Below are positions 11,635-23,336 of a DNA stretch of 64,000 nucleotides, piece by piece. Within the stretch, counting starts at the first letter, position 1, and every line of letters begins with the position of its first letter. Made by a program: the position numbers and the translations under genes. The notes under the pieces were generated by a model. It ran no database searches. It was not told where the DNA came from and saw only the letters and a program-made list of their open reading frames with translations. Origin of the DNA: Streptomyces abikoensis (GTDB lineage Bacteria > Actinomycetota > Actinomycetes > Streptomycetales > Streptomycetaceae); assembly GCF_014648775.1 (NCBI RefSeq), contig NZ_BMRT01000002.1, positions 682,001 to 746,000 on the forward strand, given 5' to 3'.

Positions 11635-14600
11635 GTGTCCGCACAGCACCGCTCCGCCGCACTCCGGCCCCTCACCGGCGGCCGGCGCACCACCTCCCCC
11701 GCACCCGATGAGCTCGGCGAATCCGATGAACTCGACACCCTCACCGGTGCGTTCGCCCGACAGGTCCGCCGGACGCCCGCCGCGACGGCGGTGGTGTCCG
11801 GGGAGACGTCCCTGACCTACCGGGAGCTGGACGCGCGGGCGGACCGGCTGGCCGGACGGCTGGCCGAGCGCGGGGTGGCGCCGCAGGACACCGTCGCCGT
11901 CCTGATGGACCGCTCCCCCGGCCTGGTCGTCGCACTCCTCGCGATCGTGAAGGCCGGTGGCTGCTATGTGCCGCTGGATCCCCGGCACCCCGCCTCCCGG
12001 CTGGAGTGGATCCTCTCCCGCACCGGCGCCCGCGCCCTGCTCACCGACACCGGGACGGCCCCGCCCGCCGGGCTCGGCGACGGCGTGCTCGTCCTGCGGG
12101 CCGACGACGCCGAGGAACCGACGGCCGCTCACGCCGCCCCCGAAGCCGTCGCCGGTCCCGCCCAGCTCGCGTACGTGATGTTCACCTCCGGCTCCACCGG
12201 CACCCCCAAGGGCGTCGCCGTCACCCACGGGAACATCACCGGCCTCGTCCGGGACCCGGCGTGGCACGGCGGCGCCCACGAGCGCGTCCTGCTCCACTCG
12301 CCGCACGCCTTCGACGCCTCCACCTACGAGCTGTGGGTGCCCCTGCTCACCGGCGGCACCGTCGTCGTCGCGCCTCCGGGCGAGCTGGACGCCCGCGGCC
12401 TCGCCGCCGTCACGGCCGCCACCGGGGTCACCGGACTGTGGGTGACCGCCGGGCTGTTCGCGGTGCTGGCCGAGGAGGACCCCGCGTGCTTCCGGGGCGT
12501 GCGCGAGGTGTGGACCGGCGGCGACGCCGTCCCCGCCGCCGCCGTCCGCCGGGTGCTGGCGGCCTGCCCCGGCACGGCCGTGGTCAACGGCTACGGGCCC
12601 ACCGAGACCACCACGTTCGCCACCTGCCACCGGGTCACCGAACCGGGCGCCGTGGACACGGTCGTGCCCATCGGCTCCGCCATGGACGGCATGCGCGCCG
12701 AGATCCTCGACGCCGCCTTGCGGCCCGTGTCGCCGGGCGAGGTCGGGGAGCTCTACCTCGGCGGCACGGGCCTGGCCCGGGGTTACTGGGCGCGCCCGGG
12801 CCTGACGGCCGAACGGTTCGTCGCCGACCCCCTCGGCCGGCCCGGCGAGCGGCTGTTCCGCACCGGCGACCTCGTCCGCCGCGGCCCGGACGGGCTGCTG
12901 GAGTTCGTCGGCCGCGGCGACGACCAGGTGAAGATCCGCGGCTTCCGCGTCGAGCCCGGCGAGACCGAGGCCGTCCTCGCCGGACACCCGGGCGTCGCCC
13001 GGGCGGCCGTCGTCGTCCGCGAGGACCGCCCCGGCGACAGGCGGCTCGTCGGCTACGTCGTCCCCGCCGGCCTCCAGGCCGGCACCGACGACGCCGAAGA
13101 CGCCGAGGACGAGGCGCCGCGGCAGCTCGGCGAATGGCGGGAGATCTACGACACCCTCTACAGCGACGTCGCCGACGCCCGCTTCGGCGAGGACTTCTCC
13201 GGCTGGAACAGCAGCTACGACGGCCTGCCCCTCCCCCTGGACCAGATGCGTCACTGGCGCGACGCCACCGTCGAGCGGATCCGTGAACTGCGTCCCCGCA
13301 GGGTGCTGGAGATCGGCGTCGGCACCGGCCTGCTGATGTCCCGGCTGGCCCCCGACTGCGAGACCTACTGGGGCACGGACTTCTCCGGCCGGGTCATCGA
13401 GGGCCTGCGGACGCTCGTGGGGCGGGACCCCGCCCTCGCCGACCTCGTGGAGCTGCGCGCCCTGCCCGCCGACCGGATCGACGAGCTGCCCGCCGGGTTC
13501 TTCGACACCGTCGTCGTCAACTCCGTCACCCAGTACTTCCCCGACGGCCGCTACCTGACGGACGTCCTCACCAAGGCCCTCGGCCTGCTCACGCCCGGCG
13601 GCGCCGTCTTCGCCGGCGACATCCGCGACCTGCGGCCGCTGCGCCGCTTCCACACCGACGTCCGGCTGCGCCAACCGGAGCCGCCCGCGGACCCCGCCGC
13701 GCTCCGCGCCGCCGTCGAGCACAGCGTGGTGCGCGAGAAGGAACTCCTCGTCGACCCGGCCTACTTCACCGAACTCGCGGCCGCCGTCCCCGGCACCGAC
13801 GGCGCCGAAGTGCGCGTCAAGCGCGGCCGGTACGCCAACGAGCTCACCCGCTACCGCTACGACGCCGTCCTGCGCAAGGCCGGTACCGGGGGCCCCGCGG
13901 AGCGCCCGCCGATCCCCCCGGCGCTCCGGTGGGGCCGGGACGTGACCTCCACGGCCGCGCTGGCCCCCCTCCTGGGCAGCACCCACCCCGGCGGGCTGCG
14001 GGTCACGGGCGTTCCCGACGGGCGGCTCGCGCCCGTCGCGGCGGCGGTCCGGGCGCTGGAGGAGCGCGGCGAGGTCACCGCCCTCGGCAGCGGCCGCGAC
14101 GAGACGGGCGGCGAACTGCTGGAGGAGTTCCACGACCTGGCGGAACGATTCGGCCTCCGGGTGATCGCCACCGCGTCCCCCACCGCCGACGCCGCCCTCG
14201 ACATCGAGCTGACCGGCCGCGCCCCCGGCGCCCCGGGCGGCGGCGAACCCACCGGCGCCCCGCTCGCCTCGCTCGTCAACGCCCCCGCGACCGCCCGCGA
14301 CACCGGCGCCCTGCTCTCCTCCGTCCGCTCCTATCTGCGCGAGCGGCTCCCCGAGTACCTGCTGCCCACCGCGACCGTGGTCCTCGACGCCCTGCCGCTC
14401 ACCCCCAACGGCAAGGTCGACCGGCGCCGCCTGCCCGAGCCCGACACCGGCTCGGCCGCGAACGGCCGGCCCCCGCGCGACCCCCTCGAAGAGCTGCTGT
14501 GCGGGCTGTTCTCCGACATCCTCGGCGTCTCCCGGGTCACCGCCGACGACAGCTTCTTCGCCCTCGGCGGCCACTCCCTGTCCGCCACCCGGCTCACCGC

Positions 14601-17600
14601 CCGGCTGCGGTCCACGCTGGGCCTGGAACTCCCCGTGCGCGCCGTCTTCGAGACGCCGACGGTCGCCGGGCTCGCCGACGCCCTCCGGAAGGCGGCGGAG
14701 GGCGAACGGCCGCCGCTGCTCCCGGCGGAGCGCCCCGGACGCGTACCGCTGTCCTTCGCCCAGCGGCGGCTGTGGTTCCTCCAACGCCTCCAGCAGGAAG
14801 GGGACGCCGCCCGCGCCGCCTACAACGTGCCGCTGGTGCTGGCCCTGGACGGCGAGCCGGACCGGGCGGCCCTGGAGGCGGCGCTCGGCGACCTCGTCGA
14901 GCGGCACGAGAGCCTGCGCACCGTCCTGCCCGAGGAGGGCGGGGTGCCGTACCAGCTCGTCCTGGACCCGGCCGCCGCCCGGCCGCCGCTGACCGTCGCC
15001 GAGGTCGCCCCGGAGGTCCTGGAGGCCGCCGTCGACGTGGCCGTCCGCCGGCCCTTCGACCTCGCCGCCGAAATCCCCGTCCGCGCCGCACTGCTGACCA
15101 CCGGGCCCGGCCGGCACGTCCTGGTGCTGGTGGTCCATCACATCGCCTGCGACGGCTGGTCGCTGGCCCCTCTCTGGCGCGACCTGGCCGCCGCGTACAC
15201 CGCGCGCCGGGCGGGCCGCGCGCCCGGCCGGTCGCCGCTGCCGGTCCAGTACGCCGACTACACGCTGTGGCAGCGCGAGCTGCTGGGCGACGGGAACGAC
15301 CCGGGCAGCGCGGCCGCCCGCCAGCTCGCCCACTGGAAGGGCGCCCTCGACGGGCTGCCCGAACGCACCGAACTCCCCCTGGACCGGCCGCGCCCGCAGG
15401 TGGCCGGCCACCACGGCGACACCCTGCGCTTCACCCTGGACGCGGACCTCCACCGGCGGATCACCGACCTGGCCCGCTCCTGCGGCGCGAGCCCCTTCAT
15501 GGTCGTGCACGCGGCGCTGGCCGCCCTGCTGACCAAGCTGGGCGCGGGCACCGACATCGCGATCGGCAGCCCCGTCGCGGGCCGTACCGACCCGGCCCTC
15601 GACGGGCTCGTCGGGTTCTTCGTCAACACCCTGGTGCTGCGCGCCGACACCTCCGGCGACCCCTCCTTCCGGGACCTGCTGGCCCGGGTCCGGGAGACCG
15701 ACCTGGCCGCCTACGCCCACCAGGACCTGCCCTTCGAGCGGCTGGTCGACGCCCTCGCGCCCGCGCGCGGCCTCGCCCACCACCCGCTGTTCCAGGTCAT
15801 GCTGGCCCTGCAGAACGCCCCGCAGGGCGCGCCCGAGCTGCCGGGCCTCGGGGTCACCGAACTGCCGTGGGCGACCGGGGCCTGCCGCTTCGACCTGTCC
15901 GTCTCCCTCACCGAGCGGCACGGCCCGGACCGGCGGCCGCTGGGCGTCGACGGGGTGGCCGAGTACAGCACCGACCTGTTCGAACGGAAGGGCGTCGAGC
16001 GGATCGTCCGGCGCTTCGTCCGCCTCCTGGAGGCCGTCACCGCCGAACCCGGCCGCCGCCTGGGCGCTCTCGACGTCCTGCTGCCCGGGGAACGCGCCGA
16101 GCTGCTGGCCCGCGCCGGGGACCCCGGCGAGGACGTGCCGCCCGGCACGCTGCCGGAGCTGTTCGAGGAGCAGGCCCGGCGGACGCCCGAGGCCCTCGCC
16201 GTCCTCTTCGACGACGGCGGGGGCACCGTACGGACGCTGACGTACCGCGAGCTCAACGCCCGCGCCAACCGGCTGGCCCGCCATCTGCTCGAACGCGGCG
16301 CCGGGCCCGAGGAAACCGTGGCCATCGCGCTGCCGCGCGAGCCCGACGCGGTCGTGGCCACCCTGGCCGTGCTCAAGGCGGGCGCCGCGTATCTGCCGCT
16401 GGACCCCGGCTACCCGGAGGCCCGGCTGCGCCTGATGCTCGACGACGCCGCGCCCCGCCTGCTGCTGACGGACCTCGCGACGTCCCTGGCCCTGCCGGGC
16501 ACCCCGGACCTGCCCCGGATCGTCCTCGACCACCAGGAGACCCGGCGCGCGGTCGGCGCCCACTGGGACGGCGACGTCACCGACGCCGAGCGGCCGCGCC
16601 CCCTGGACAGCGCGAGCCCCGCCTACGTCATCCACACATCGGGCTCGACCGGCCGCCCCAAGGGCGTGGTCGTCACCCACTCGGGTTTCACCGGCGTCGT
16701 GCGGGCGCAGATCCGGCGGTTCGGGGTGACCGCCGACAGCCGGGTGCTGCAGTTCGCCTCGCACAGCTTCGACGGCGTCGTATGGGAGTTGTGCGGCGCG
16801 CTGCTGACGGGGGCAACGCTGGTGATGGCCCCGGCCGGGGTCACCGCCCCCGGCCCCGGCCTGACCGCGCTGGTCCGACGGCACGGCGTCACCCACGCGA
16901 CGCTGCCGCCCGCCGCCCTCTCGGTGCTCGATCCCGCGGACACGCCCTCGCTCACCTCGATGATCGTCTCGGGTGAGGCGGCGAGCGGGGAGACGGTCCG
17001 CCGCTGGTCCGCCGGGCGCCGGTTCCTCAACGGCTACGGGCCCACCGAGACCACCGTGTGCGCCACCCTGAGCGCCCCGCTGTCCGGCGGGGGCGCGCCG
17101 CCCATCGGCCGGCCCACCGTGGGCGCCCGCGCCTACGTCCTCGGCCGCGACCTGCGCCTGGTGCCGCCGGGGATCCCCGGCGAGCTCCACATCGCCGGGG
17201 CGGGGCTGGCGCGGGGCTATCTGGGCCGGCCGGGGCTGACGGCCGAACGGTTCGTGGCCGACCCGTTCGGGGAGCCGGGCGGGCGGATGTACCGCACGGG
17301 CGACCTGGCCCGCTGGAACCGGGACGGGCAGCTGGAGTTCATCGGCCGCGCCGACGGCCAGATCAAGCTGCGCGGCTTCCGGGTCGAGCCCGGCGAGATC
17401 GAGGCCGCGCTCGGCACCCACCCGGGGGTGGCCCAGGCGGTGGTCGTCGCCCGCCGGGACGACCGGGCCGGGACGTACCTCACCGCCTACGTCGTGCCCG
17501 CCGGGGACGCCCCGGCCCCGGACGGGGCCGCGCTGCGCGCCCACGCGGCCGCGCTGCTGCCCGGCCACATGGTGCCCTCCGCCGTCCTGGTGCTGGACGC

Positions 17601-19143
17601 GCTGCCGGTCACGGCCACGGGCAAGGCCGACCGGGCGGCGCTCCCGGCACCGGACTTCGGGGCGCTCTCGGCGGGCCGCGAGCCGCGCGACCCGCGCGAG
17701 CGGATCGTGTGCGAGCTGTTCGCCGAGGTCCTGGGCGTCCCCCGGGTCACCCTCGACGACAACTTCTTCGTCCTGGGCGGGCATTCGCTGCTCGCCACCC
17801 GGGTGATCAGCGGGCTCCGCCGGCGGCTGGGCGTCGAGCTGCCCGTCCGCGCGCTCTTCGAGCACCAGACGGTCGCGGCCCTGCTGGCGGCCGTCGACGG
17901 CACGGCCGCACCGGGCCCGGCCGCGGCGCCGGAGCCGGACCTGGCCGCCGAGGCCGTCCTGGACGCGGAGTTCACCGTCGGCCGGCGGGCGGCGCGGGCT
18001 CCCGGACCCGAGCGGGTGCTGCTCACCGGCGCGACCGGGTTCGTCGGCTCGTTCCTGCTGCGCGAGCTCCTCGACCGCACGGACGCCGAAGTCCACTGCC
18101 TGGTGCGGGCGGCGGACGCCGGGCGGGCCGAGCGGCGGATCCGGGCGGGCCTGGCCCGGTACGGGCTGGGGGACGAGGGCGTCGCCGCCCGGGTCGTCCC
18201 CGTCCCCGGCGATCTGGAGCAGCCGCTGCTCGGCCTGGCCCCCGCCGCCTTCGCCGAGCTCGCCGGGCGGCTGGACGCGATCTACCACAACGGCGCCCGC
18301 GTCAGCGCGGTCGACCCCTACGACCGGCTGCGGGCGGCGAACGTGGGCGGGACGCGCGAGGTGCTGCGACTCGCTGCCGGAAGCGGCGTTCCGGTCCACT
18401 ACATCTCCACCGCGTCGGTCGCGGTGGGCACGGGAGCGCTGCCGGACGTCATTCCGGAGAGCCATCGCGTCGCGGCGCCGGACGTCGCCTCCGACGGCTA
18501 CACGGCGAGCAAGTGGGTGGCCGAGGAGCTCGTCCGGGCGGCCGCCGGGCGCGGCCTGCCGGTGACCGTCCACCGCCTGGGCCGGATCAGCGGCCACTCC
18601 ACCGGCGGTGCCGGGCCGGAGGACGACGTCCTGTGGCAGCTCGTCCGGGCCATGCTCGTCCTCGGCGCCGCGCCCCGGCTCACCGGGCCGGACGGGCCGG
18701 CGGCCGTGGTCGACCTCGTGCCCGCCGACCTCGCGGCGGCCGCCGTGGTCCGCCTCGCGCGCCGGGCGGAGAGCCGCGGCCTCACCCATCACCTGGTCTG
18801 CCCCCGGCCGCTGCCCCTGGACACCCTGCTGGACGACCTCCGGGCCCACGGCCACCCGCTGGCGGTCGTCGAGCGGGACGAGTGGGTGCGGGCGCTGCGC
18901 GAACGGGCCGAGGCGGACCCCGCCGCCGGGCTGGACGCGGCGGTGCTCCTGAGCGACGTCCTGCCCGCGCTCGTCCGGCTGGGCCGCGTCCGCCTGGACG
19001 ACGCCAACGCCCGCGCGGGACTGCCGGGCCCCGCCTTCCCCGCCCCCGACCGCCGCCTGATCCACGCCTACGCCCGTCACTTCTTCTCCACCGGGTTCTT
19101 CCCGCGCCCCGACGGGCCGCCCGCCGAACCCCGCACTCCCTGA
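11635..19143 (+). CDS. Two-module NRPS, A-MT-PCP-C-A-PCP-R (indolactam dipeptide synthetase type)
   Basis: A 2502-residue synthetase. A1 (about 20-470) reads DAYWWGGTFK at the specificity positions, a Val-type code, and is interrupted near its end by an N-methyltransferase (about 490-750, [15 protein letters not shown]). PCP1 follows (Ser of LGGHSLS near 980), then C (about 1035-1480, HHIACDG), A2 (about 1505-2000, code read as DGWTISGVCK, aromatic-like), PCP2 (about 2018-2080) and a terminal reductase (about 2126-2502, TGATGFVGS and YTASK). The expected product is an N-methyl dipeptide released as aldehyde or alcohol; N-methylvalyl-tryptophanol would fit LtxA/TleA/MpnB. There is no starter C domain and no thioesterase. 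The GTG start follows AGAGGAG. Specificity codes were aligned by eye. Confidence 0.93.
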   Translation: MSAQHRSAALRPLTGGRRTTSPAPDELGESDELDTLTGAFARQVRRTPAATAVVSGETSLTYRELDARADRLAGRLAERGVAPQDTVAVLMDRSPGLVVALLAIVKAGGCYVPLDPRHPASRLEWILSRTGARALLTDTGTAPPAGLGDGVLVLRADDAEEPTAAHAAPEAVAGPAQLAYVMFTSGSTGTPKGVAVTHGNITGLVRDPAWHGGAHERVLLHSPHAFDASTYELWVPLLTGGTVVVAPPGELDARGLAAVTAATGVTGLWVTAGLFAVLAEEDPACFRGVREVWTGGDAVPAAAVRRVLAACPGTAVVNGYGPTETTTFATCHRVTEPGAVDTVVPIGSAMDGMRAEILDAALRPVSPGEVGELYLGGTGLARGYWARPGLTAERFVADPLGRPGERLFRTGDLVRRGPDGLLEFVGRGDDQVKIRGFRVEPGETEAVLAGHPGVARAAVVVREDRPGDRRLVGYVVPAGLQAGTDDAEDAEDEAPRQLGEWREIYDTLYSDVADARFGEDFSGWNSSYDGLPLPLDQMRHWRDATVERIRELRPRRVLEIGVGTGLLMSRLAPDCETYWGTDFSGRVIEGLRTLVGRDPALADLVELRALPADRIDELPAGFFDTVVVNSVTQYFPDGRYLTDVLTKALGLLTPGGAVFAGDIRDLRPLRRFHTDVRLRQPEPPADPAALRAAVEHSVVREKELLVDPAYFTELAAAVPGTDGAEVRVKRGRYANELTRYRYDAVLRKAGTGGPAERPPIPPALRWGRDVTSTAALAPLLGSTHPGGLRVTGVPDGRLAPVAAAVRALEERGEVTALGSGRDETGGELLEEFHDLAERFGLRVIATASPTADAALDIELTGRAPGAPGGGEPTGAPLASLVNAPATARDTGALLSSVRSYLRERLPEYLLPTATVVLDALPLTPNGKVDRRRLPEPDTGSAANGRPPRDPLEELLCGLFSDILGVSRVTADDSFFALGGHSLSATRLTARLRSTLGLELPVRAVFETPTVAGLADALRKAAEGERPPLLPAERPGRVPLSFAQRRLWFLQRLQQEGDAARAAYNVPLVLALDGEPDRAALEAALGDLVERHESLRTVLPEEGGVPYQLVLDPAAARPPLTVAEVAPEVLEAAVDVAVRRPFDLAAEIPVRAALLTTGPGRHVLVLVVHHIACDGWSLAPLWRDLAAAYTARRAGRAPGRSPLPVQYADYTLWQRELLGDGNDPGSAAARQLAHWKGALDGLPERTELPLDRPRPQVAGHHGDTLRFTLDADLHRRITDLARSCGASPFMVVHAALAALLTKLGAGTDIAIGSPVAGRTDPALDGLVGFFVNTLVLRADTSGDPSFRDLLARVRETDLAAYAHQDLPFERLVDALAPARGLAHHPLFQVMLALQNAPQGAPELPGLGVTELPWATGACRFDLSVSLTERHGPDRRPLGVDGVAEYSTDLFERKGVERIVRRFVRLLEAVTAEPGRRLGALDVLLPGERAELLARAGDPGEDVPPGTLPELFEEQARRTPEALAVLFDDGGGTVRTLTYRELNARANRLARHLLERGAGPEETVAIALPREPDAVVATLAVLKAGAAYLPLDPGYPEARLRLMLDDAAPRLLLTDLATSLALPGTPDLPRIVLDHQETRRAVGAHWDGDVTDAERPRPLDSASPAYVIHTSGSTGRPKGVVVTHSGFTGVVRAQIRRFGVTADSRVLQFASHSFDGVVWELCGALLTGATLVMAPAGVTAPGPGLTALVRRHGVTHATLPPAALSVLDPADTPSLTSMIVSGEAASGETVRRWSAGRRFLNGYGPTETTVCATLSAPLSGGGAPPIGRPTVGARAYVLGRDLRLVPPGIPGELHIAGAGLARGYLGRPGLTAERFVADPFGEPGGRMYRTGDLARWNRDGQLEFIGRADGQIKLRGFRVEPGEIEAALGTHPGVAQAVVVARRDDRAGTYLTAYVVPAGDAPAPDGAALRAHAAALLPGHMVPSAVLVLDALPVTATGKADRAALPAPDFGALSAGREPRDPRERIVCELFAEVLGVPRVTLDDNFFVLGGHSLLATRVISGLRRRLGVELPVRALFEHQTVAALLAAVDGTAAPGPAAAPEPDLAAEAVLDAEFTVGRRAARAPGPERVLLTGATGFVGSFLLRELLDRTDAEVHCLVRAADAGRAERRIRAGLARYGLGDEGVAARVVPVPGDLEQPLLGLAPAAFAELAGRLDAIYHNGARVSAVDPYDRLRAANVGGTREVLRLAAGSGVPVHYISTASVAVGTGALPDVIPESHRVAAPDVASDGYTASKWVAEELVRAAAGRGLPVTVHRLGRISGHSTGGAGPEDDVLWQLVRAMLVLGAAPRLTGPDGPAAVVDLVPADLAAAAVVRLARRAESRGLTHHLVCPRPLPLDTLLDDLRAHGHPLAVVERDEWVRALRERAEADPAAGLDAAVLLSDVLPALVRLGRVRLDDANARAGLPGPAFPAPDRRLIHAYARHFFSTGFFPRPDGPPAEPRTP

Positions 19144-19174
19144 TCGCACGCAACGACAGAGAGGTACGAGCATC

Positions 19175-19405
19175 GTGAACAACCCCTGGGACGACAGCGA
19201 GGGGACCTTCCTGGTCCTCGTCAACGACGAGGGCCAGCACTCCCTGTGGCCGTCCTTCAGCGATGTGCCCGCCGGATGGGCGACGGCCCGCGGCCCGGGC
19301 ACGCGCGCGGAGGCCCTCGCCTACGTCGAGGAGCACTGGACCGACATGCGGCCCAAGAGCCTCGTGGCGCGGTACGAGCGGGTGGCGGAGGTGCGGAGCG
19401 CGTGA
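19175..19405 (+). CDS. mbtH: MbtH-family NRPS partner protein
   Basis: This 76-residue protein has the full family signature: NPWDD...[23 protein letters not shown], then a C-terminal [14 protein letters not shown]. MbtH proteins bind A domains and aid their folding and activity. It lies 31 bp after the NRPS and its stop overlaps the GTG of the P450 (GTGA), so all three form one operon. It begins with GTG after AGAGAGG. Confidence 0.95.
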   Translation: MNNPWDDSEGTFLVLVNDEGQHSLWPSFSDVPAGWATARGPGTRAEALAYVEEHWTDMRPKSLVARYERVAEVRSA

Positions 19406-20610
19406 GCGAGACCCGGAGCACCGCGCAGACCCCGCCCGCCTACCCGTTCAACGAGGCCGTCGGGATCGAGGTCGACCCGATCTACGCGAAGCTGCGCAGG
19501 GACGAGCCCGTCGTCCGCGTCGGCTGCCCCTTCGGCGAGGACTCCTGGCTCGTCACCAGCCACGCCGACATGAAGACGATCCTCGGCGACCCTCGCTTCA
19601 GCCGGGCGCTGGCCGCGCTGCACGACGAGTCACGGCTGACGCCGCTGCCCATTCACACCAGCATCCTGGGCATGGACTCCCCCGACCACACCCGGCTGCG
19701 CCGGCTGCTCTCACGGGTGTTCACCATGCGCCGGGTCGAGCTGATGCGCCCCGGCGTCGAGCGGGTCGCCAACGAGCTCCTCGACGGGCTGGTGGCGCGC
19801 GGTGCCCCCGGCGACCTGATGGAGGAGTTCGCCGTGCCGATGGCGGGCGCCGTCATCTGCGACCTGCTCGGCGTGCCCTTCGAGGACCGCGACGACTTCC
19901 GGCAGTGGCTGGACGCCTTCTCCGCCACGACCGTGATGACGGCCGAGGAGACCCAGGACGGCACCGACGCCCTCCACGCCTATATCGCCAAGCTGACGCG
20001 CGAGCGGCGCGCCGAGCCCCGCGAGGACCTGATCAGCGGCATGGTCAAGGCCAGCGACGAGGAGGAGCGGCTCTCCGAGAAGGAGATGGTCGAGCTGATC
20101 AGCGTGCTGCTGATCGCGGGCCACGAGACGGTCTCGTCCCAGCTCATCGACTCCCTCTACGTCCTGCTCACCCACCCCGACCAGCTGGCGGACCTCGTCC
20201 GGCGGCCCGGGCTCGTCCCGCAGGCCGTCGAGGAGCTGCTGCGCTACGTCCCGCTGATCTCGCACGTCACCTTCGCCCGCTACGCCACGGAGGACGTGGA
20301 GCTCAGCGGCACGCTGGTCCGCGCGGGCGAGTCGGTCCTGCCGGCGATCCCCTCGGCCAACCGTGACGAGGCGGTCTTCGAGAACGCCGACCGCTTCGAC
20401 ATCGGCCGGGAGCACAACCCCCACCTGGCCTTCGGCTACGGCATCCACCGCTGCCTGGGCGCGCCGCTGGCGCGGCTCCAGCTCCAGGTGGCGCTGCGGG
20501 TGCTGCTGGAGCGCTTCCCCGGGATGCGCTGCGCGGTCCCGTTCGAGGAGCTGGAGTGGAAGGACGGCATGCAGGTGCGGAGCCTGCTGAGGCTGCCCGT
20601 CGTGTGGTAG
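19402..20610 (+). CDS. Cytochrome P450 (indolactam-type oxidative cyclase candidate)
   Basis: This 402-residue soluble bacterial P450 shows the I-helix [12 protein letters not shown], the K-helix ExxR in EELLRY, and the heme loop [15 protein letters not shown] with Cys351 as the iron ligand. It starts with GTG overlapping the MbtH stop. In the teleocidin, lyngbyatoxin and pendolmycin pathways, the P450 at this place forms the intramolecular C-N bond between the N-methylvaline nitrogen and indole C4. That role is inferred here from cluster composition. A strong terminator closes the operon. Confidence 0.92.
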   Translation: MSETRSTAQTPPAYPFNEAVGIEVDPIYAKLRRDEPVVRVGCPFGEDSWLVTSHADMKTILGDPRFSRALAALHDESRLTPLPIHTSILGMDSPDHTRLRRLLSRVFTMRRVELMRPGVERVANELLDGLVARGAPGDLMEEFAVPMAGAVICDLLGVPFEDRDDFRQWLDAFSATTVMTAEETQDGTDALHAYIAKLTRERRAEPREDLISGMVKASDEEERLSEKEMVELISVLLIAGHETVSSQLIDSLYVLLTHPDQLADLVRRPGLVPQAVEELLRYVPLISHVTFARYATEDVELSGTLVRAGESVLPAIPSANRDEAVFENADRFDIGREHNPHLAFGYGIHRCLGAPLARLQLQVALRVLLERFPGMRCAVPFEELEWKDGMQVRSLLRLPVVW

Positions 20611-20625
20611 CCGGCTGAACGGACG

Positions 20626-20663
20626 GGAGGCCCCGGACCCGCGCGAGCGGGTCCGGGGCCTCC
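20626..20663. terminator. Bidirectional terminator hairpin
   Basis: A perfect 15-bp inverted repeat, GGAGGCCCCGGACCC at 20626-20640 and its complement at 20649-20663 with an 8-nt loop, lies between the convergent P450 and aldo/keto reductase genes. It can serve both strands. Confidence 0.85.
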
Positions 20664-20672
20664 TTGCCGCTG

Positions 20673-21689
20673 TCAGGCCAGGCGCCAGTCGGGCGAGCCC
20701 GGGCTGCTCTTCGCGGTCTCGGCCGGGTCCGTGGTGGCCACCGGGGCGAGCGCGGCGTCGATCCGGGCGACGGTCTCCTCGTCCAGGGTGACGTCGGCGG
20801 CCTTCGCGTTGTCGGTGATCTGCTCGGGCCGGGAGGCGCCGATGACGGCCGTGACGACTCCGGGGCGGGCCAGCACCCAGGCGAGGGCGAGCTGGGCGAG
20901 GGTCAGCCCGAGCCCGTCGGCGACGGGCCGCAGCCCGGCGACCCGGCGCAGGACGTCGTCCTTGAGCCAGCCGCCCAGCAGCTCGGAGCCGTCGTTCTCG
21001 CTGGTGGCGCGGGAGCCTTCCGGCCAGCGGCCGCCGGGCTCGTACTTGCCGGTGAGCACGCCCTGGGCCAGCGGCGACCAGACGATCTGGCCGATGCCCA
21101 GCTCCTGGCAGGCGGGGATCACCTCGGCCTCGGGGACCCGCCACAGGGCGGAGTACTGCGGCTGGCTGGAGATCAGGGGGATCCGCAGCTCCCGGGCGAG
21201 CGCGGCGCCCCGGCGGATCTGCTCGGCGGTCCACTCGGAGACGCCGATGTAGTGGGCCTTGCCCGCGTGGACCACGTCGGCGAACGCCTCCATGGTCTCC
21301 TCCAGCGGTGTGGAGGGGTCGAACCGGTGGGCCTGGTAGAGGTCCACGTGGTCGGTGCCGAGGCGGCGCAGGGAGTTGTCGATCGACTCGCGGATGTGTT
21401 TGCGGGAGAGCCCGAGGTCGTTGCGGCCCGGGCCGGCGGGGGCGAAGACCTTGGTGCATATCTCCAGCCCCTCGCGGCGCACCCCTTTCAGGGCGCGGCC
21501 GAGGGATTCCTCGGCGCGGGTGTCCGCGTAGACGTCCGCGGTGTCGAAGGTGGTGATGCCGGCGTCGAGGGCGGCGCGTACGCAGGCGCGCTCGGTCTCC
21601 TCGCCGCGCGACGCGTCGTGGGTGAGCCAGTTTCCGTAGGCGATCCGGCTGACGATCAGTCCGCTGCGTCCCAGGTGACGGAAGTCCAT
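20673..21689 (-). CDS. Aldo/keto reductase
   Basis: This 338-residue NADPH-dependent TIM-barrel reductase carries the tetrad in family context: Asp in TFDTADVYADT with its Tyr, Lys in ICTKVFAP, and His in VDLYQAHRFD. Cofactor-binding end motifs are GVVTAVIGASRPEQITDN. It resembles the YghZ/voltage-channel-beta-like group that reduces aldehydes and ketones. It stands outside the prenylated-alkaloid operon, across a terminator, so membership in that pathway is not supported. Confidence 0.9.
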   Translation of the reverse strand: MDFRHLGRSGLIVSRIAYGNWLTHDASRGEETERACVRAALDAGITTFDTADVYADTRAEESLGRALKGVRREGLEICTKVFAPAGPGRNDLGLSRKHIRESIDNSLRRLGTDHVDLYQAHRFDPSTPLEETMEAFADVVHAGKAHYIGVSEWTAEQIRRGAALARELRIPLISSQPQYSALWRVPEAEVIPACQELGIGQIVWSPLAQGVLTGKYEPGGRWPEGSRATSENDGSELLGGWLKDDVLRRVAGLRPVADGLGLTLAQLALAWVLARPGVVTAVIGASRPEQITDNAKAADVTLDEETVARIDAALAPVATTDPAETAKSSPGSPDWRLA

Positions 21690-21810
21690 GGCGGCACGCT
21701 ACCAACGGGCCCGCGCGCGGCGGGGGTTAACAAGGATCATGGCGGACCCCCCGTGGGAAGTCCGCCATGACGTGGTGTTCTTCGGCCGTTTTCCGGTTCG
21801 GGCCGCCGCC

Positions 21811-23145
21811 TCAGCGGCGGTGCCACCCGTCGGAGGAGGGGTCGCCGCCCGCCCCGTGCCGTCCGCCCTCGGACGGGCCGCCGGTCCACTCGCCCGGGTG
21901 GCCGCCGTAGCCGTCGTGACCGCCGTAGCCGGGGCCCTGCCCGGCGTGGCCGTCGTACTGGCCGCCGTAGCCGCCGCCCTGGCCGGCGTGGCCACCGCCG
22001 TCGTACTGGCCGCCCTGCCCGGCGTGGCCGTTGTGCTGCCCGTACTGCCCGTACGCCCCGTACTGGTTGTTCTGGTTGTTCTGGCCGTGCTGGCCGTACG
22101 CCCCGTACTGGCCGTTCTGCTCGGGCTGCTGCTGCCCGTACCCGTACGGGGTGTAGGCGCCCTGCTGTCCGTACTGCCCCTGAGCGGCCTGCCCGTACTG
22201 GCCCTGGGCGGGGGGCTGCCCGTACTGGCCCTGCCGGCCGTAGGCGTCGTGCTGCCCGTACGGGTTGTGCTGGGGCTGCTGGGCGTGGGGGGTCTGCTGG
22301 GCGTGGGGGGTCTGCTGGATCTGCTGGGCCTGCTGCGCGTACCCGTCGTACTGGCCGTAGTGGCCCTGCTCCGGGTGGACGTCACGGCCGTCGTGACCCT
22401 CGTGCCCGTCGTGGCTGTCGTCGCCGCCATGGCCGTCGTCCTCGGCGGGCGCGAGCGCGGCCCGCTCCTCCGCCAGGCCGAAGCGCGCGAGCAGCGGCCC
22501 CACCAGCGGCAGCGTGTCGAGCCTCGGCAGCAGCCAGGCGTGCCACACGCCGGTGACGAAGAGGATGGCGGAGCCCGCGATCAGCACCGAGCCGAAGGTG
22601 TCGGTGGGGTAGTGGGCGCCGATGTACATCCGGGAGAAGGCGACGAGCAGGACCGCGAAGACGCCGCCGATCAGGACGGTACGGCGGTGCCGGGTCTCGC
22701 GGAGGAGGAAGTACGCGGCCACGACGGCGGCGACGGTGAAGGCGGTGTGGCCGCTGGGGAAGCTGTTGGAGCCGATCTCCGGGTCGAGCGAGAACTGCCG
22801 CGGCGGCCGCTCGCGGGCCACGATGGCCTTCGCGATCTGGGTGCTGTTCCAGCCGACGGCGACCACGAGGAAGGTGGACACCGCGGCGGTCGGCCGGCGC
22901 CGCACGAACAACAGCCACCCGCTCCACGCCGCGAGGATCAGCACGCCGGCGACCGGCGAGGCGCAGTAGCTGACCAGCTCCATCGCGTGGTTGAGCCAGG
23001 AGGTGCGCAGATTGGTCTGGATCGTCCGGTCCAGCGACAGGTCGTGCGGCTGGATCAGCGTGGTGTGCGCGGCGACCAGCCCGAGCACGATCGCGGCCGC
23101 GAACAGCAGGATGGAGTTGCGCAACCAGTGGCGCACGTAGGGCAT
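21811..23145 (-). CDS. PAP2-family membrane phosphatase with long Gly/Gln/Tyr-rich tail
   Basis: The first ~200 residues form a multi-helix membrane PAP2 domain with all three phosphatase motifs: KAIVARERPP, PSGHTAF and SRMYIGAHYPTD. It would dephosphorylate a lipid phosphate or polyprenyl diphosphate at the membrane. From about residue 215 to the end (residue 444) the chain is a low-complexity tail of GQYGQ, HAQQTPHAQQ, NNQNNQYGAYGQ and GGYGGQYDGH units, likely disordered. The ATG at 23145 follows AAGGACG and opens MPYVRHWLRNSILLF; the longer frame upstream is not membrane-protein-like. Topology of the tail needs experiment. Confidence 0.85.
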   Translation of the reverse strand: MPYVRHWLRNSILLFAAAIVLGLVAAHTTLIQPHDLSLDRTIQTNLRTSWLNHAMELVSYCASPVAGVLILAAWSGWLLFVRRRPTAAVSTFLVVAVGWNSTQIAKAIVARERPPRQFSLDPEIGSNSFPSGHTAFTVAAVVAAYFLLRETRHRRTVLIGGVFAVLLVAFSRMYIGAHYPTDTFGSVLIAGSAILFVTGVWHAWLLPRLDTLPLVGPLLARFGLAEERAALAPAEDDGHGGDDSHDGHEGHDGRDVHPEQGHYGQYDGYAQQAQQIQQTPHAQQTPHAQQPQHNPYGQHDAYGRQGQYGQPPAQGQYGQAAQGQYGQQGAYTPYGYGQQQPEQNGQYGAYGQHGQNNQNNQYGAYGQYGQHNGHAGQGGQYDGGGHAGQGGGYGGQYDGHAGQGPGYGGHDGYGGHPGEWTGGPSEGGRHGAGGDPSSDGWHRR

Positions 23146-23336
23146 GGGTGGGGCGTCCTTCGTATCGGTACGGCGGTACCGGGGCGGCAGCACGGTAGGC
23201 GTACGTTCGGGTGACGGGTGACGCCGCGCAGATGTCATCGGCGCGGCTGCACAGCAAAAGCTACACGCGCGGCGTGACACCCTTCCGGCGCGGCCGTGGA
23301 CGCACGGCCCTCCATGTGACGGGGGTCACCCGAAGG

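Noticed and set aside
11548..19302. A 2584-codon open frame antisense to the NRPS
   Set aside because: It mirrors the NRPS codon phase, has Gly/Arg/Val-rich noise and no domain; a normal effect of very high GC3.
20673..21689. Aldo/keto reductase as part of the indolactam cluster
   Set aside because: It is convergent and separated from the P450 by a strong terminator; known clusters of this type do not need it.
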